64,000 nt of DNA from Cupriavidus sp. P-10 (GTDB lineage: Bacteria; Pseudomonadota; Gammaproteobacteria; Burkholderiales; Burkholderiaceae), in contig NZ_AP025170.1 in assembly GCF_003402535.2 (NCBI RefSeq), forward strand, positions 1,488,001 to 1,552,000, in the 5' to 3' direction. Each line of letters begins with the position of its first letter. Positions within the stretch are counted from its first letter, which is position 1. The position numbers and the translations under genes are program-made. Shown here piece by piece: positions 34,915 through 43,788 of this stretch. A model generated the notes under the pieces. It searched no databases and had not been told where the DNA came from. It was given only the letters and a program-made list of their open reading frames with translations.

Positions 34915-36381
34915 ATGAAGCAGTATCAAATGTTCATCGACGGGGCCTTCGTCAATGCCGACGACGGCCGCTGGTTTGAAACCCAGAATCCCTATACCGG
35001 CAAAGCCTGGGCCGAAGTGGCCCGCGGCACCGCAGCGGATGCCGACCATGCCGTCCAGGCGGCCGACCGGGCGTTCCGCGCCGGCCCGTGGCCGGAGATG
35101 ACAGCGACGCAGCGTGGCGCCTTGCTGCGCAAGCTCGGCGACCTGATCGCGCGCGACGCCGAGCGGCTGGCCGAGTTCGAAGTGCAGGACAACGGCAAGC
35201 TGCTGGCGGAGATGAGTGCCCAGCTGAAATACCTGCCGCAGTGGTTCTACTACTTCGGGGGGCTGGCCGACAAGGTCGAGGGCTCGGTCATCCCGCTCGA
35301 CAAGCAGGGCTACTTCAACTACACGCGGCGCGAACCGCTGGGCGTGGTGGCGGCCATCACGCCGTGGAACTCGCCGCTGATGCTGCTGGCGTGGAAGATC
35401 GCGCCCGCGCTGGCGGCGGGCTGCACGGTGGTGGTGAAGCCGTCGGAATTCACCTCCGTGTCGACACTGGAGCTGGCGCTGCTGTTCGAGGAAGCCGGCT
35501 TCCCCGCGGGGGTGTTCAACGTGGTGACCGGGTTTGGCGCCGAAGTTGGCTCGCCGCTGGTGACGCATCCGCTGGTCAGGAAGGTCACCTTCACGGGATC
35601 CGATGCCACCGGGCGCGTCATCAACCAGCAATGCGCGGCGCAGTTCAAGCACGTCAGCCTTGAGCTGGGGGGCAAGTCGCCGAACATCGTCTTCAGCGAT
35701 GCAAAGCTGGACGATGCCGTCAACGGCGCCGTCTCGGGCATCTTCGCCGCGAGCGGCCAGACCTGCATCGCGGGTTCCCGGCTGCTGCTGCAGGAAGATA
35801 TCCACGACGTCTTTGTCGAGAAACTGCTGGCGCTGGCGCGGACCGCCAGGCTCGGCAACCCGATGAATGCCACCACGCAGGTGGGGCCGATCACCACGCC
35901 CGCGCAGTACGACAAGGTGCTCTCGTATATCAAGATCGCGCAGGAAGAGGGCGCGGAGCTTCTGCTCGGTGGCAAGCCCGCATCCTGCCAGGGATGGTTT
36001 GTCGAACCGACCATCTTCGCCGGCGTTTCCTCCGCCATGCGCATCGCCCGGGAGGAGGTCTTCGGGCCGGTCCTGTCGATCCTGAAGTTCCGCGACGAAG
36101 ACGATGCCATCGCGATCGCCAACGACAGTTGCTACGGGCTGGGTGCCGGCGTATGGACGTCCGATATCGGCCGCGCTTTCCGCATGTCCGAGCGGATCCA
36201 GGCGGGGACGGTGTGGGTGAACACCTATCGCGCAGTCAGCTTCATGTCGCCGTTCGGTGGCTACAAGGACTCGGGCCTCGGCCGGGAAAACGGCAGCGCC
36301 GCCATCGACTCGTACCTGCAGACCAAGAGTGTGTGGATCAACACGGGGGCGGCCACCGGCAATCCTTTCACCATCCGCTAA
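34915..36381 (+). CDS. NAD(P)-dependent aldehyde dehydrogenase
   Basis: A protein of 488 residues with all ALDH hallmarks: PWNSPLMLLAWKIAPALAAG, the general base Glu250 in LELGGKSPNI, the nucleophile Cys284 in ASGQTCIAGSR, and EEVFGPVLSILKF. It oxidises an aldehyde to the acid, cytoplasmic, NAD(P)-linked. As third gene after the split TPP decarboxylase it very likely consumes the aldehyde formed there, so the operon converts a 2-oxo acid into a carboxylic acid one carbon shorter. The start at 34915 gives the usual MKQYQMFIDGAFVNAD opening. Confidence 0.92.
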   Translation: MKQYQMFIDGAFVNADDGRWFETQNPYTGKAWAEVARGTAADADHAVQAADRAFRAGPWPEMTATQRGALLRKLGDLIARDAERLAEFEVQDNGKLLAEMSAQLKYLPQWFYYFGGLADKVEGSVIPLDKQGYFNYTRREPLGVVAAITPWNSPLMLLAWKIAPALAAGCTVVVKPSEFTSVSTLELALLFEEAGFPAGVFNVVTGFGAEVGSPLVTHPLVRKVTFTGSDATGRVINQQCAAQFKHVSLELGGKSPNIVFSDAKLDDAVNGAVSGIFAASGQTCIAGSRLLLQEDIHDVFVEKLLALARTARLGNPMNATTQVGPITTPAQYDKVLSYIKIAQEEGAELLLGGKPASCQGWFVEPTIFAGVSSAMRIAREEVFGPVLSILKFRDEDDAIAIANDSCYGLGAGVWTSDIGRAFRMSERIQAGTVWVNTYRAVSFMSPFGGYKDSGLGRENGSAAIDSYLQTKSVWINTGAATGNPFTIR

Positions 36382-36468
36382 TTCGCGTCTTGCCGAAGCC
36401 TCCTCGCCTGCAGGCGGGGAGAGTGCCTTGCCTCGGCAGTTGCGCAGTCTGCAAACTGCGCTCGCGGG

Positions 36469-37395
36469 TCACCGTGAAAGCGCGTCTTCCGGGCTCCCGC
36501 CCGCGGCCTGCGCCACTTCGATCAGCTCATCGATCAGCGCCTTCGCGCAGCCGGGCAGGCCGTCCAGTTCCCGCACGATCACCGCGCGCTCGCGAACCGC
36601 CCACGCTTCCGGCAGTTCGATGATGTCGATCTTCATCGTCTGCCGATGGCGCAACGCTGCCGACAATGGCACCACGCCGATCCCCACCCCGGCCTCGATC
36701 ATCCTGCACATCGCCTCGAAGCTGCGGATCTGGATGCGGATCTGCAGCTTGCGCCGTTGGTCGCGCACGAGTTCGGTCAGGAAGGCATGCAGCGTGCTCC
36801 CTTCATGCAGGCTGACGTGCTCGTAGTCGAGCGTGTCGTCGAAGGTGACGTTTTCCTTCCGCGTGAGCGGATGCCCTATCGGCGTGGCCAGCACCAGCTT
36901 GTCGGTACTGAAGTGGATGACCTCCAGCCCATCCGGGTTCAGCGGCCCGGAAATGATGCCGAGATCCGCGCTGCCATCCAGCACGCCGCGAATGATGTCG
37001 CGCGTCAGGCGCTCCTGCAGGTCGACAGTGACCGCCGGGCGTTCGGCCATGAAGCGCGCCAGCACCTCGGGCATGAATTCGGTGACGGCCGTGGTGTTCG
37101 CAAAGATGCGGATATGGCCGACGGAGTCTTTCGAATACTCCTCGAACTCGCTCCGGACATGCTCGAACTGCCGTTCGATCACGCGGGTATGCCGCAACAG
37201 GCGCTCGCCGGCTGGAGTCAGCGCCAGGCCCTTGCTTTCCCGGTAGAAGAGGCGGGTGCCGAGCTGGTCTTCCAGCGCCTTGAGCCGGGCGCTGGCGGCG
37301 GCTGGCGACAGAAATGCCTTTCTCGCCCCGCGCGACAGGTTTTCCTCTTCGGCGATGCGGGCAAACAGCCTGAGGTCGGCAAAATCGAAATGCAT
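36469..37395 (-). CDS. LysR-family regulator of the CoA-transferase operon
   Basis: A LysR-type regulator of 308 residues (HTH: FADLRLFARIAEEENLSRGA and KAFLSPAAASARLKALEDQL). It is divergent from the CoA-transferase / lyase / hydratase / acyl-CoA dehydrogenase genes, the classic arrangement for activation of the neighbouring catabolic operon. A dyad CCTTG-N13-CAAGG lies just before its own start. It also converges on the aldehyde dehydrogenase operon, with an 87-bp spacer. Confidence 0.9.
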   Translation of the reverse strand: MHFDFADLRLFARIAEEENLSRGARKAFLSPAAASARLKALEDQLGTRLFYRESKGLALTPAGERLLRHTRVIERQFEHVRSEFEEYSKDSVGHIRIFANTTAVTEFMPEVLARFMAERPAVTVDLQERLTRDIIRGVLDGSADLGIISGPLNPDGLEVIHFSTDKLVLATPIGHPLTRKENVTFDDTLDYEHVSLHEGSTLHAFLTELVRDQRRKLQIRIQIRSFEAMCRMIEAGVGIGVVPLSAALRHRQTMKIDIIELPEAWAVRERAVIVRELDGLPGCAKALIDELIEVAQAAGGSPEDALSR

Positions 37396-37402
37396 GGGGG
37401 CT

Positions 37403-37425
37403 CCTTGGCCGTAACTCTATCAAGG
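37403..37425. promoter_or_regulatory. Dyad CCTTG-N13-CAAGG upstream of the LysR gene
   Basis: The arms CCTTG (37403-37407) and CAAGG (37421-37425) form an exact inverted repeat starting 8 bp before the LysR start codon. LysR proteins commonly bind such dyads to repress themselves and activate the divergent genes. The 238-bp spacer to the CoA-transferase gene holds no coding frame of interest. Confidence 0.35.
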
Positions 37426-37633
37426 CACTTCAGGTGGCGCAAACCGCGGCTGGCCGTTGTGCGGCGGTGCTTTCGGCCCGAGCGAACGGCTGCTTCGAGA
37501 AAACGAGATTTACCGCGCCGGCCCGTGCTGCGAGACTTGATGCATTGGCGGCCGGCACAACGGGCCGCAACCGGATCACCGTTGTTTGCGCGCGCTGTGG
37601 CGGTGCAAACGCAATCTTCACGAAAAGGCTGCT

Positions 37634-38812
37634 ATGCGTCCTCTTGATGGCATTACCGTGGTTTCCCTGGAGCATGCGATTGCTGCGCCGTTCTGCACCC
37701 GCCAGCTGGCAGACCTGGGCGCTCGGGTCATCAAGATCGAACGGCCCAAGGTCGGCGATTTCGCGCGCGGCTACGACGAGCGCGTTGACGGGATGTCGTC
37801 CCACTTTGCCTGGACCAACCGCTCCAAGGAAAGCCTGGCGCTGGACCTGAAGCACCCGGAAGCCCCCGCCATCCTGCAGAAGATCCTGGACCAGGCCGAT
37901 GTGCTGGTGCAGAACCTGGCGCCGGGCGCGGCCGACCGGCTGGGCTTGTCGTACCAGGCGCTGTCGCAACGCTATCCAGGCATCGTCGTCTGCGACATCT
38001 CCGGCTACGGCAACGACGGCCCATACCGCGACAAGAAGGCCTATGACCTGCTGATCCAGGCGGAGTCCGGTTTCGTCTCGATCACCGGCACGCCGGAGAG
38101 CCCGTCCAAGGCTGGCTGCTCGATCGCGGATATCGCGGCCGGCATGTATGCCTACACCAATATCCTGGCGGCGCTGCTGCAGCGCGGCAAGACGGGGAAG
38201 GGCGCCCATATCGATGTGTCCATGCTGGAAAGCATGGCCGAGTGGATGAGCTTCCCGCTGTACTACGCCTTCGACGGCGCCACGCCGCCGCCGCGCGCCG
38301 GCGCCTCGCATGCCACCATCTTCCCGTATGGCCCGTTCACCGCCGGAGACGGCAAGACCATCATCCTGGGGCTGCAGAACGAGCGCGAATGGGAGGCTTT
38401 CTGCCGTGTGGTGCTGGAGCGGCCGGAACTGGCCACCGACGCGCGTTTCGTCACCAACTCGCTGCGCTCGAAGAGCCGGGCCGAGCTGACGCAGATCATC
38501 ACCGATGTCTTCGCCGCACTGACAATCGACGACGTGGTCGGGCGGCTGGAGCGCGCCCAGATCGCCAACGCGCGCATGAACGATATGCGGGACCTGTGGA
38601 ATCACCCGCAGCTCAAGGCACGCGAGCGCTGGACCTCGGTCCAGTCCCCGGTCGGCGTGATACCCGCGTTGCTGCCGCCGGGGCAGTCGAATGCCTTCGA
38701 GCCGCGCATGGACGCCATCCCGGCGCTGGGCGAGCACAGCGAAGCGATCCTGCGCGAACTCGGCTACACCGGCGACGACGTCGCGCGCCTCCATTCGGAA
38801 GGCGCCATCTAG
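37634..38812 (+). CDS. CaiB/BaiF family III CoA-transferase
   Basis: A protein of 392 residues of the formyl-CoA transferase (class III) family: MRPLDGITVVSLEHAIAAPF, QLADLGARVIKIERP, and Asp138 in KAYDLLIQAESG as the catalytic aspartate that forms the acyl anhydride. It moves CoA from a donor, such as succinyl-CoA, to a carboxylic acid. The ATG at 37634 has an AAAAGG site and the standard family start. The next genes encode a CitE-like lyase, a MaoC-like hydratase and an acyl-CoA dehydrogenase, so the acid is most likely a C5 dicarboxylate such as itaconate, mesaconate or methylsuccinate (inference). Confidence 0.9.
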   Translation: MRPLDGITVVSLEHAIAAPFCTRQLADLGARVIKIERPKVGDFARGYDERVDGMSSHFAWTNRSKESLALDLKHPEAPAILQKILDQADVLVQNLAPGAADRLGLSYQALSQRYPGIVVCDISGYGNDGPYRDKKAYDLLIQAESGFVSITGTPESPSKAGCSIADIAAGMYAYTNILAALLQRGKTGKGAHIDVSMLESMAEWMSFPLYYAFDGATPPPRAGASHATIFPYGPFTAGDGKTIILGLQNEREWEAFCRVVLERPELATDARFVTNSLRSKSRAELTQIITDVFAALTIDDVVGRLERAQIANARMNDMRDLWNHPQLKARERWTSVQSPVGVIPALLPPGQSNAFEPRMDAIPALGEHSEAILRELGYTGDDVARLHSEGAI

Positions 38813-38922
38813 CCCGCGCCGCTCGCTTTTCCCCACCATGTCTTGCCGCCACCATGTCTTGCCGCTCTACGCCCGCCTGTCGGCGGGAAGGCGGCGCTCG
38901 CCCGTACGCCAGCAGGGTTCCC

Positions 38923-39738
38923 ATGACTACCACCGCCATTGCCCGCTCTTACCTCTTCGTCCCGGCCAACCGGCCTGAGCGCTTTGCCAAGGCCCATGCA
39001 TCCGGTGCCGACCGGGTCATCCTGGATCTGGAGGATGCGGTTTCCGAAAGCGACAAGGACCGCGCCAGGCACCTGCTGGCTGAATACCTGGCAGCAGGCG
39101 GCACCGGGCTGGTCCGCATCAACGCCACGCAGACGCGCTGGTTCGAGGACGACATGCGTGCCTGCCTCAGTCCTGGCGTGCAGGGCGTGGTGCTGCCGAA
39201 AGCCGAGAGTGCCGGGCAGGTTGCGCAGGTGACGCGGCACCTGCCACCGCAGGTCAAGGTGCTGCCGCTGATCGAAACCGCCGCGGGCATGACCAACGTG
39301 GCGCAGATAGCTGCGGCGCCAGGCGTGGAGCGGCTGATCTTCGGCACCGTGGACTTCCGCACCGAGCTGGGCATCGAGGGCGACGACGAAGAACTGCTGT
39401 TTTTCCGCTCGATGCTCGTGCTGGCGTCGCGCACGGCGGGCATCGCGGCGCCGGTGGACGGCGTGACCGTGTCCATTGCCGATGCGGATGAGCTTGGCGC
39501 CGCCAGCGTGCGCGGACGCCGGCTGGGATTCGGCGCCAAGCTGTGCATCCATCCCTCGCAGGTGGAAGCCGTGAATGCGGCGTATCGGCCCTCTGACGCC
39601 CGGGTGGCGTGGGCCGAGCGCGTCATCGCGGCTGCCAAGACCAGCCCAGGCGCATTCCAGCTCGACGGCGAGATGGTAGACGCCCCGGTAATCGCCCGTG
39701 CCACGGACCTGCTGCGCCAGGCGGGGCGCAATCACTGA
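38923..39738 (+). CDS. CitE-like CoA-ester lyase (citramalyl/malyl-CoA lyase type)
   Basis: A protein of 271 residues of the HpcH/HpaI/CitE family: RSYLFVPANRPERFAKAHAS, ADRVILDLEDAV, VLPKAES, PLIETAAGM and IFGTVDFRTELGI, the last three carrying the metal-binding Glu and Asp. It is of the shorter, stand-alone type that cleaves (S)-citramalyl-CoA, malyl-CoA or a relative to acetyl-CoA or propionyl-CoA plus an oxo acid. The ATG at 38923 lies about 110 bp after the CoA-transferase stop. With the neighbouring hydratase it would finish a C5 acid pathway. Confidence 0.88.
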   Translation: MTTTAIARSYLFVPANRPERFAKAHASGADRVILDLEDAVSESDKDRARHLLAEYLAAGGTGLVRINATQTRWFEDDMRACLSPGVQGVVLPKAESAGQVAQVTRHLPPQVKVLPLIETAAGMTNVAQIAAAPGVERLIFGTVDFRTELGIEGDDEELLFFRSMLVLASRTAGIAAPVDGVTVSIADADELGAASVRGRRLGFGAKLCIHPSQVEAVNAAYRPSDARVAWAERVIAAAKTSPGAFQLDGEMVDAPVIARATDLLRQAGRNH

Positions 39739-39850
39739 GAACACCTTTCCGTGCGAGCGAATGGCTCGTTCAGAACTTTCGAATGGGAACCGGCCGCGCC
39801 AGCAGGCATAGTGGAACCACGCAATCAACACCAGAGACCAGAGAGACGTG

Positions 39851-40699
39851 ATGGACGTTGTTAAGTTGAAGGAATGGATCGGCAAGACCACGGAAAGCCA
39901 GGACGAGATCACCGCGTATCCCGTCAAGGCGCTGTCGGCAACACTCGACTATGAACACGCCGCGGCGACGCGCGGCGACGGCATCCCGCCCCTCTGGCAC
40001 TGGCTCTACTTCCTGCCGCTGCACCGCCAGTCAGAGATCGGCGCGGACGGCCACGCCAGCCGCGGCGGCTTCCTGCCGCCGGTGCCGCTGCCGCGCCGCA
40101 TGTGGGCGGGCGGCCGCCTCTGGTTCCACCAGCCGCTGCGCGTTGGCGATGCGGCGTCCAAGGTATCCCGCATCCTCGATGTCAGTGCAAAGACCGGCCG
40201 CACGGGTTCGCTTGCATTCGTCACAGTGGAGCATAAGTACTCGGGCCCCAATGGCCTCGCGGTCACGGAAGAGCACGACATCGTCTATCGCGAAAGCGCT
40301 TCGCCGGATGCGCCCGCACCGGCCCCGGTTCCCGCGCCGACGGACGAAGAGTGGGCGCAGGAGGTGGCAACCGATCCCGTGCTGCTGTTCCGCTTTTCCG
40401 CACTGACCTTCAACGGCCATCGCATCCACTATGACAAGCCGTACGTGAGCACGGTCGAGCATTACCCGGACCTGATCGTCCACGGCCCGCTGCAGGCGAT
40501 GTTGCTGCTGGAGCTGGTGCGCACCAACCTGCCGGACGCCGTGGTCAAGACCTTTTCGTTCCGAGGCGTGCGTCCCACCTTTGTGCCGCAGCGCATTTTC
40601 GTCTGCGGCAAGCGCAGCCCGGACGGCAAGACCGTCGAGTTGTGGATCCGCCATGAAGACGGCGCCCTCGCGATGAGCGCGACGGCAGAACTGAACTAA
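39851..40699 (+). CDS. MaoC/FAS1-like double hot-dog acyl-CoA hydratase
   Basis: A protein of 282 residues with two hot-dog halves. The N-terminal half is FAS1-dehydratase-like (PLWHWLYFLPLHRQSEIGAD). The C-terminal half has the hydratase pattern FRFSALTFNGHRIHYDKPYV and VHGPLQAMLLLELV. Such proteins include mesaconyl-C4-CoA and itaconyl-CoA hydratases. The ATG at 39851 is used; a GTG directly before it would add one residue. The position between the lyase and the dehydrogenase supports hydration of an unsaturated C5-dicarboxylyl-CoA to citramalyl-CoA (inference). Confidence 0.87.
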   Translation: MDVVKLKEWIGKTTESQDEITAYPVKALSATLDYEHAAATRGDGIPPLWHWLYFLPLHRQSEIGADGHASRGGFLPPVPLPRRMWAGGRLWFHQPLRVGDAASKVSRILDVSAKTGRTGSLAFVTVEHKYSGPNGLAVTEEHDIVYRESASPDAPAPAPVPAPTDEEWAQEVATDPVLLFRFSALTFNGHRIHYDKPYVSTVEHYPDLIVHGPLQAMLLLELVRTNLPDAVVKTFSFRGVRPTFVPQRIFVCGKRSPDGKTVELWIRHEDGALAMSATAELN

Positions 40700-40724
40700 C
40701 CCCCAGGAAGTTGGAGACCAGGCT

Positions 40725-41885
40725 GTGCAGAACCGAATCGATGAATACCAGGAAATCCGTGAGGCCGTCCGCGACCTGTGCGGGCAGTTCTCATCGGAGT
40801 ACTTCCGCAAGGTCGACGAAGTGCGGGGCTACCCCGAAGACTTCGTCAATGCGCTGACCGAGGCCGGCTGGCTGGCGGCGCTGATTCCGGAAGAGTACGG
40901 CGGCTCAGGCCTCGGCCTGACGCAGGCCTCCGTGATCATGGAGGAAATCAACCGTGCCGGCGGCAACTCGGGCGCCTGCCACGGCCAGATGTACAACATG
41001 GGCACGCTGCTGCGCCACGGCTCCGCCGAGCAGAAGAAGCTGTACCTGCCCAGGATCGCCAGCGGCGAACTGCGCCTGCAATCGATGGCCGTGACCGAGC
41101 CGACCACCGGAACCGATACCACCAGGATCAAGACCACCGCAGTGCGCAAGGGCGACAAGTATGTCGTCAACGGCCAGAAAGTGTGGATCTCGCGCGTGCA
41201 GCATTCTGACCTGATGATCCTGCTGGCGCGCACCACGCCGCTGGCCGAGTGCACGAAGAAGTCGGAAGGCATGTCGATCTTCGTCGTCGACCTGCGCGAG
41301 GCGATCGGCAAGGGCCTGACTGTCCAGCCGATCCTCAACATGGTCAACCACGAGACCAATGAGCTGTTCTTCGACAACCTGGAGATCCCGGTCGAGAACC
41401 TGATCGGCGAGGAAGGCAAGGGCTTCAAGTACATCCTCGACGGGCTCAACGCCGAGCGCACGCTGATTGCCGCCGAGTGCATCGGCGACGGCTACTGGTT
41501 TATCGACAAGGTGACCAAGTACGTCAACGAGCGCGTGGTTTTCGGCCGTCCGATCGGCCAGAACCAGGGCGTGCAGTTCCCGATCGCCAAGGCCTTCGTC
41601 AACGTCGAGGCCGCCAACCTGATGCGCTTCAAGGCGGCAAAGCTGTTCGACGCGCACCAGCCATGCGGTGCCGAAGCCAATATGGCGAAGATGCTGGCGG
41701 CGGATGCGTCGTGGGAAGCCGCCAATGCCTGCCTGCAGTACCACGGTGGCTTTGGCTTTGCGGCGGAGTACGACGTCGAGCGCAAGTTCCGTGAGACGCG
41801 CCTGTACCAGGTGGCGCCGATTTCGACGAACCTGATTCTTTCCTACGTAGGCGAGCATATCCTGGGGATGCCGCGCTCGTTCTGA
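40725..41885 (+). CDS. Acyl-CoA dehydrogenase with a displaced catalytic base
   Basis: A protein of 386 residues starting at GTG after a GGAAGTTGGAG site. FAD-binding motifs are normal (LQSMAVTEPTTGTDTT, VNGQKVWISRVQHSD, and LQYHGGFGFAAEYDVERKFR). At the site where medium-chain enzymes carry Glu in YxxYEGTS, this protein reads YQVAPISTN, so the residue is Pro365. Glu244 in LNAER lies where isovaleryl-CoA and long-chain dehydrogenases keep their base. It could oxidise a branched dicarboxylyl-CoA such as methylsuccinyl-CoA. Last gene of the operon. Confidence 0.9.
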   Translation: MQNRIDEYQEIREAVRDLCGQFSSEYFRKVDEVRGYPEDFVNALTEAGWLAALIPEEYGGSGLGLTQASVIMEEINRAGGNSGACHGQMYNMGTLLRHGSAEQKKLYLPRIASGELRLQSMAVTEPTTGTDTTRIKTTAVRKGDKYVVNGQKVWISRVQHSDLMILLARTTPLAECTKKSEGMSIFVVDLREAIGKGLTVQPILNMVNHETNELFFDNLEIPVENLIGEEGKGFKYILDGLNAERTLIAAECIGDGYWFIDKVTKYVNERVVFGRPIGQNQGVQFPIAKAFVNVEAANLMRFKAAKLFDAHQPCGAEANMAKMLAADASWEAANACLQYHGGFGFAAEYDVERKFRETRLYQVAPISTNLILSYVGEHILGMPRSF

Positions 41886-41929
41886 GGCTGGGCGAGAACG
41901 CTTGCCTGTGCCGCCACCTCTGGCAAACG

Positions 41930-41961
41930 CTCCCCTCTCCCGCGCGCGGGAGAGGGGAGCA
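41930..41961. terminator. Perfect 32-bp palindrome between convergent operons
   Basis: GCTCCCCTCTCCCGCG followed by its exact complement CGCGGGAGAGGGGAGC forms a strong hairpin 45 bp after the acyl-CoA dehydrogenase stop and 50 bp before the end of the convergent BCCP-like gene. It is symmetrical and lacks a clear T-tract. It probably acts as a two-way transcription stop, and similar GC-rich palindromes tend to be multi-copy in such genomes. Confidence 0.6.
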
Positions 41962-42011
41962 AACCGGCAGCGTGCCGGGCTTGATCGGTTCTGGCAACGC
42001 GCTGTCGTTAC

Positions 42012-42428
42012 CTACAGCACCCTCTCAAACGCAAACAACGCCTGTCCATAGCCGACCAGGCTGCCGCAGTCAGCGGCCTGCTCGCCCAGGATTAAGCGTT
42101 CCCCCGCGAGCACGGCGCTCAGTACAGCGCCCACCTGCAAATAGCCGACTGGCTCCCCGGCCTCGATGACGAGGCGTGCCGGTTCAAAGGTTTCGTCCGC
42201 CAGTGGATGACTGGCGTGGAAGATGCCTGCTGCTGGCGCCCGTATGAAATCTTCATCGCAGCCACGCAGTTGGGGCTGGGTTGCAGCCTGGGACACTATC
42301 GCGGTCTTGTCTTGCGCCACCACGGGCCCGCTCAACACCAGGCGCTTGCCGCCCAGTTCGAGTTCCAGGAGTTCCATGGTGCCGGATCGCATCCGCTCGG
42401 CCAGCCGCTCGATCGTTTCAAGGTTCAT
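42012..42428 (-). CDS. BCCP-like protein without the biotin lysine
   Basis: A protein of 138 residues whose second half aligns with a biotinyl domain (IRAPAAGIFHASHPLAD, VIEAGEPVGYLQVGAVLSA, GYGQALFAFERVL). The biotin acceptor motif EAMKM is replaced by QVGAV, so the modified lysine corresponds to Ala101. The only lysines are at 28 and 41, outside the domain. It therefore cannot carry biotin. The N-terminal 35 residues resemble the start of the true BCCP two genes upstream, which points to gene duplication. It begins 2 bp after the biotin carboxylase stop and is the last gene of the operon. A structural or regulatory role is possible. Confidence 0.78.
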   Translation of the reverse strand: MNLETIERLAERMRSGTMELLELELGGKRLVLSGPVVAQDKTAIVSQAATQPQLRGCDEDFIRAPAAGIFHASHPLADETFEPARLVIEAGEPVGYLQVGAVLSAVLAGERLILGEQAADCGSLVGYGQALFAFERVL

Positions 42429-42429
42429 G

Positions 42430-43788
42430 TCAGGCGCGCTCCCCAAGCCCTTGCTCCAGGCACCGTTCCAGGTGGTGAATGTCATAGCCGCCCTGCACGA
42501 ACCCAGGTTCGTCCATCAGCACCCGGTGCAGCGCCACTGTTGAGTCGATGCCTCCCAACACGATTTCATCCAGCGCCACGCGCATGCGTGCGATCGCTTC
42601 TTCGCGCGTGGCACCATGCGCGAGCAGCTTGGCGACCAGGGAGTCATAGTTCGGCGGTACCGCGTAGCCTGCATAGAGATGGGATTCCACGCGTATGCCG
42701 GGACCGCCGGGCGGCACCCAACCGGTGACACGGCCGGGAGCCGGGGTGAACCGCCACGGGTGTTCGGCGTTGATGCGGCATTCCACGGCATGCCCGCGAA
42801 GCACTACGTCTTCCTGTCGGAAGGAGAGCGGCTCGCCGCGGGCGATACGGAGTTGCTCGGCGACGATGTCGATCCCGGTGACCAGTTCGGTGACCGGATG
42901 CTCCACCTGTACCCGGGTATTCATCTCGATAAAGAAGAAGGCGCCGTCCTCATAGAGGAACTCGAAGGTGCCGGCGCCACGGTAGCCGATATGCAGGCAC
43001 GCCCTGGCACATTGCTGACCGATCCTCGCAATCGCCTCGCGGGGAATGCCCGGCGCCGGCGATTCCTCGATGACCTTCTGATGGCGCCGCTGCATCGAGC
43101 AGTCGCGCTCGCCGAGCCAGACGGCATTGCCATGGGCGTCCGCCAGCACCTGGATTTCGACATGGCGGGGACGTTCGAGGAATTTCTCCAGGTAGACGTG
43201 CGGGTTGTTGAATGCCCGTGCGGCTTCCTCGCGGGTCATGGCGATTGCCTGGGCAAGCTCGGCCGGTTCGCGCACGATGCGCATGCCGCGCCCGCCGCCA
43301 CCACCTGCCGCCTTGACGATCAGCGGGTACCCGACCTTGTCGGCGAGCACCGCCGTGGCTTGCATGTCGTCCGTCAGCGCGCCCTCGGAGCCGGGAACGC
43401 AGGGAACGCCGGCTTCGATCATCGCGCGCTTGGCGCTGACCTTGTCTCCCATGCGCCGGATCGAGGCCGCGGTGGGGCCGATGAAGACCAGCCCGGCATC
43501 CTCCACCGCCTGCGCAAAGTCCGCGTTTTCCGACAGGAAGCCATAGCCGGGATGGATCGCATCGGCACCTGACAGGCGTGCTGCCAGCAGCAATTCGTTC
43601 TGGTCCAGGTAGCTTCGGCCCGCGGGTGCCGGACCGATGCACAAGGCCTGGTCCGCCAGCGCGACGTGACGCAGGTTGGCATCGGCCTCGGAATGCACGG
43701 CTACCGTGCGGATGCCAAGCTTGCGGCAGGCCCGCAGTACCCGCAGCGCAATTTCGCCACGGTTGGCGATCAACACAGTCTCAATCAT
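42430..43788 (-). CDS. Biotin carboxylase (AccC-like)
   Basis: A protein of 452 residues with the biotin carboxylase fold: [20 protein letters not shown], the ATP-grasp glycine loop [14 protein letters not shown], and [20 protein letters not shown] with the catalytic Glu/Arg. It carboxylates biotin on BCCP using ATP and bicarbonate. In this operon it is an accC paralogue linked to the pxp genes rather than to fatty acid synthesis; the latter normally has its own accBC. Its start overlaps the BCCP stop by 8 bp. Confidence 0.93.
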   Translation of the reverse strand: MIETVLIANRGEIALRVLRACRKLGIRTVAVHSEADANLRHVALADQALCIGPAPAGRSYLDQNELLLAARLSGADAIHPGYGFLSENADFAQAVEDAGLVFIGPTAASIRRMGDKVSAKRAMIEAGVPCVPGSEGALTDDMQATAVLADKVGYPLIVKAAGGGGGRGMRIVREPAELAQAIAMTREEAARAFNNPHVYLEKFLERPRHVEIQVLADAHGNAVWLGERDCSMQRRHQKVIEESPAPGIPREAIARIGQQCARACLHIGYRGAGTFEFLYEDGAFFFIEMNTRVQVEHPVTELVTGIDIVAEQLRIARGEPLSFRQEDVVLRGHAVECRINAEHPWRFTPAPGRVTGWVPPGGPGIRVESHLYAGYAVPPNYDSLVAKLLAHGATREEAIARMRVALDEIVLGGIDSTVALHRVLMDEPGFVQGGYDIHHLERCLEQGLGERA

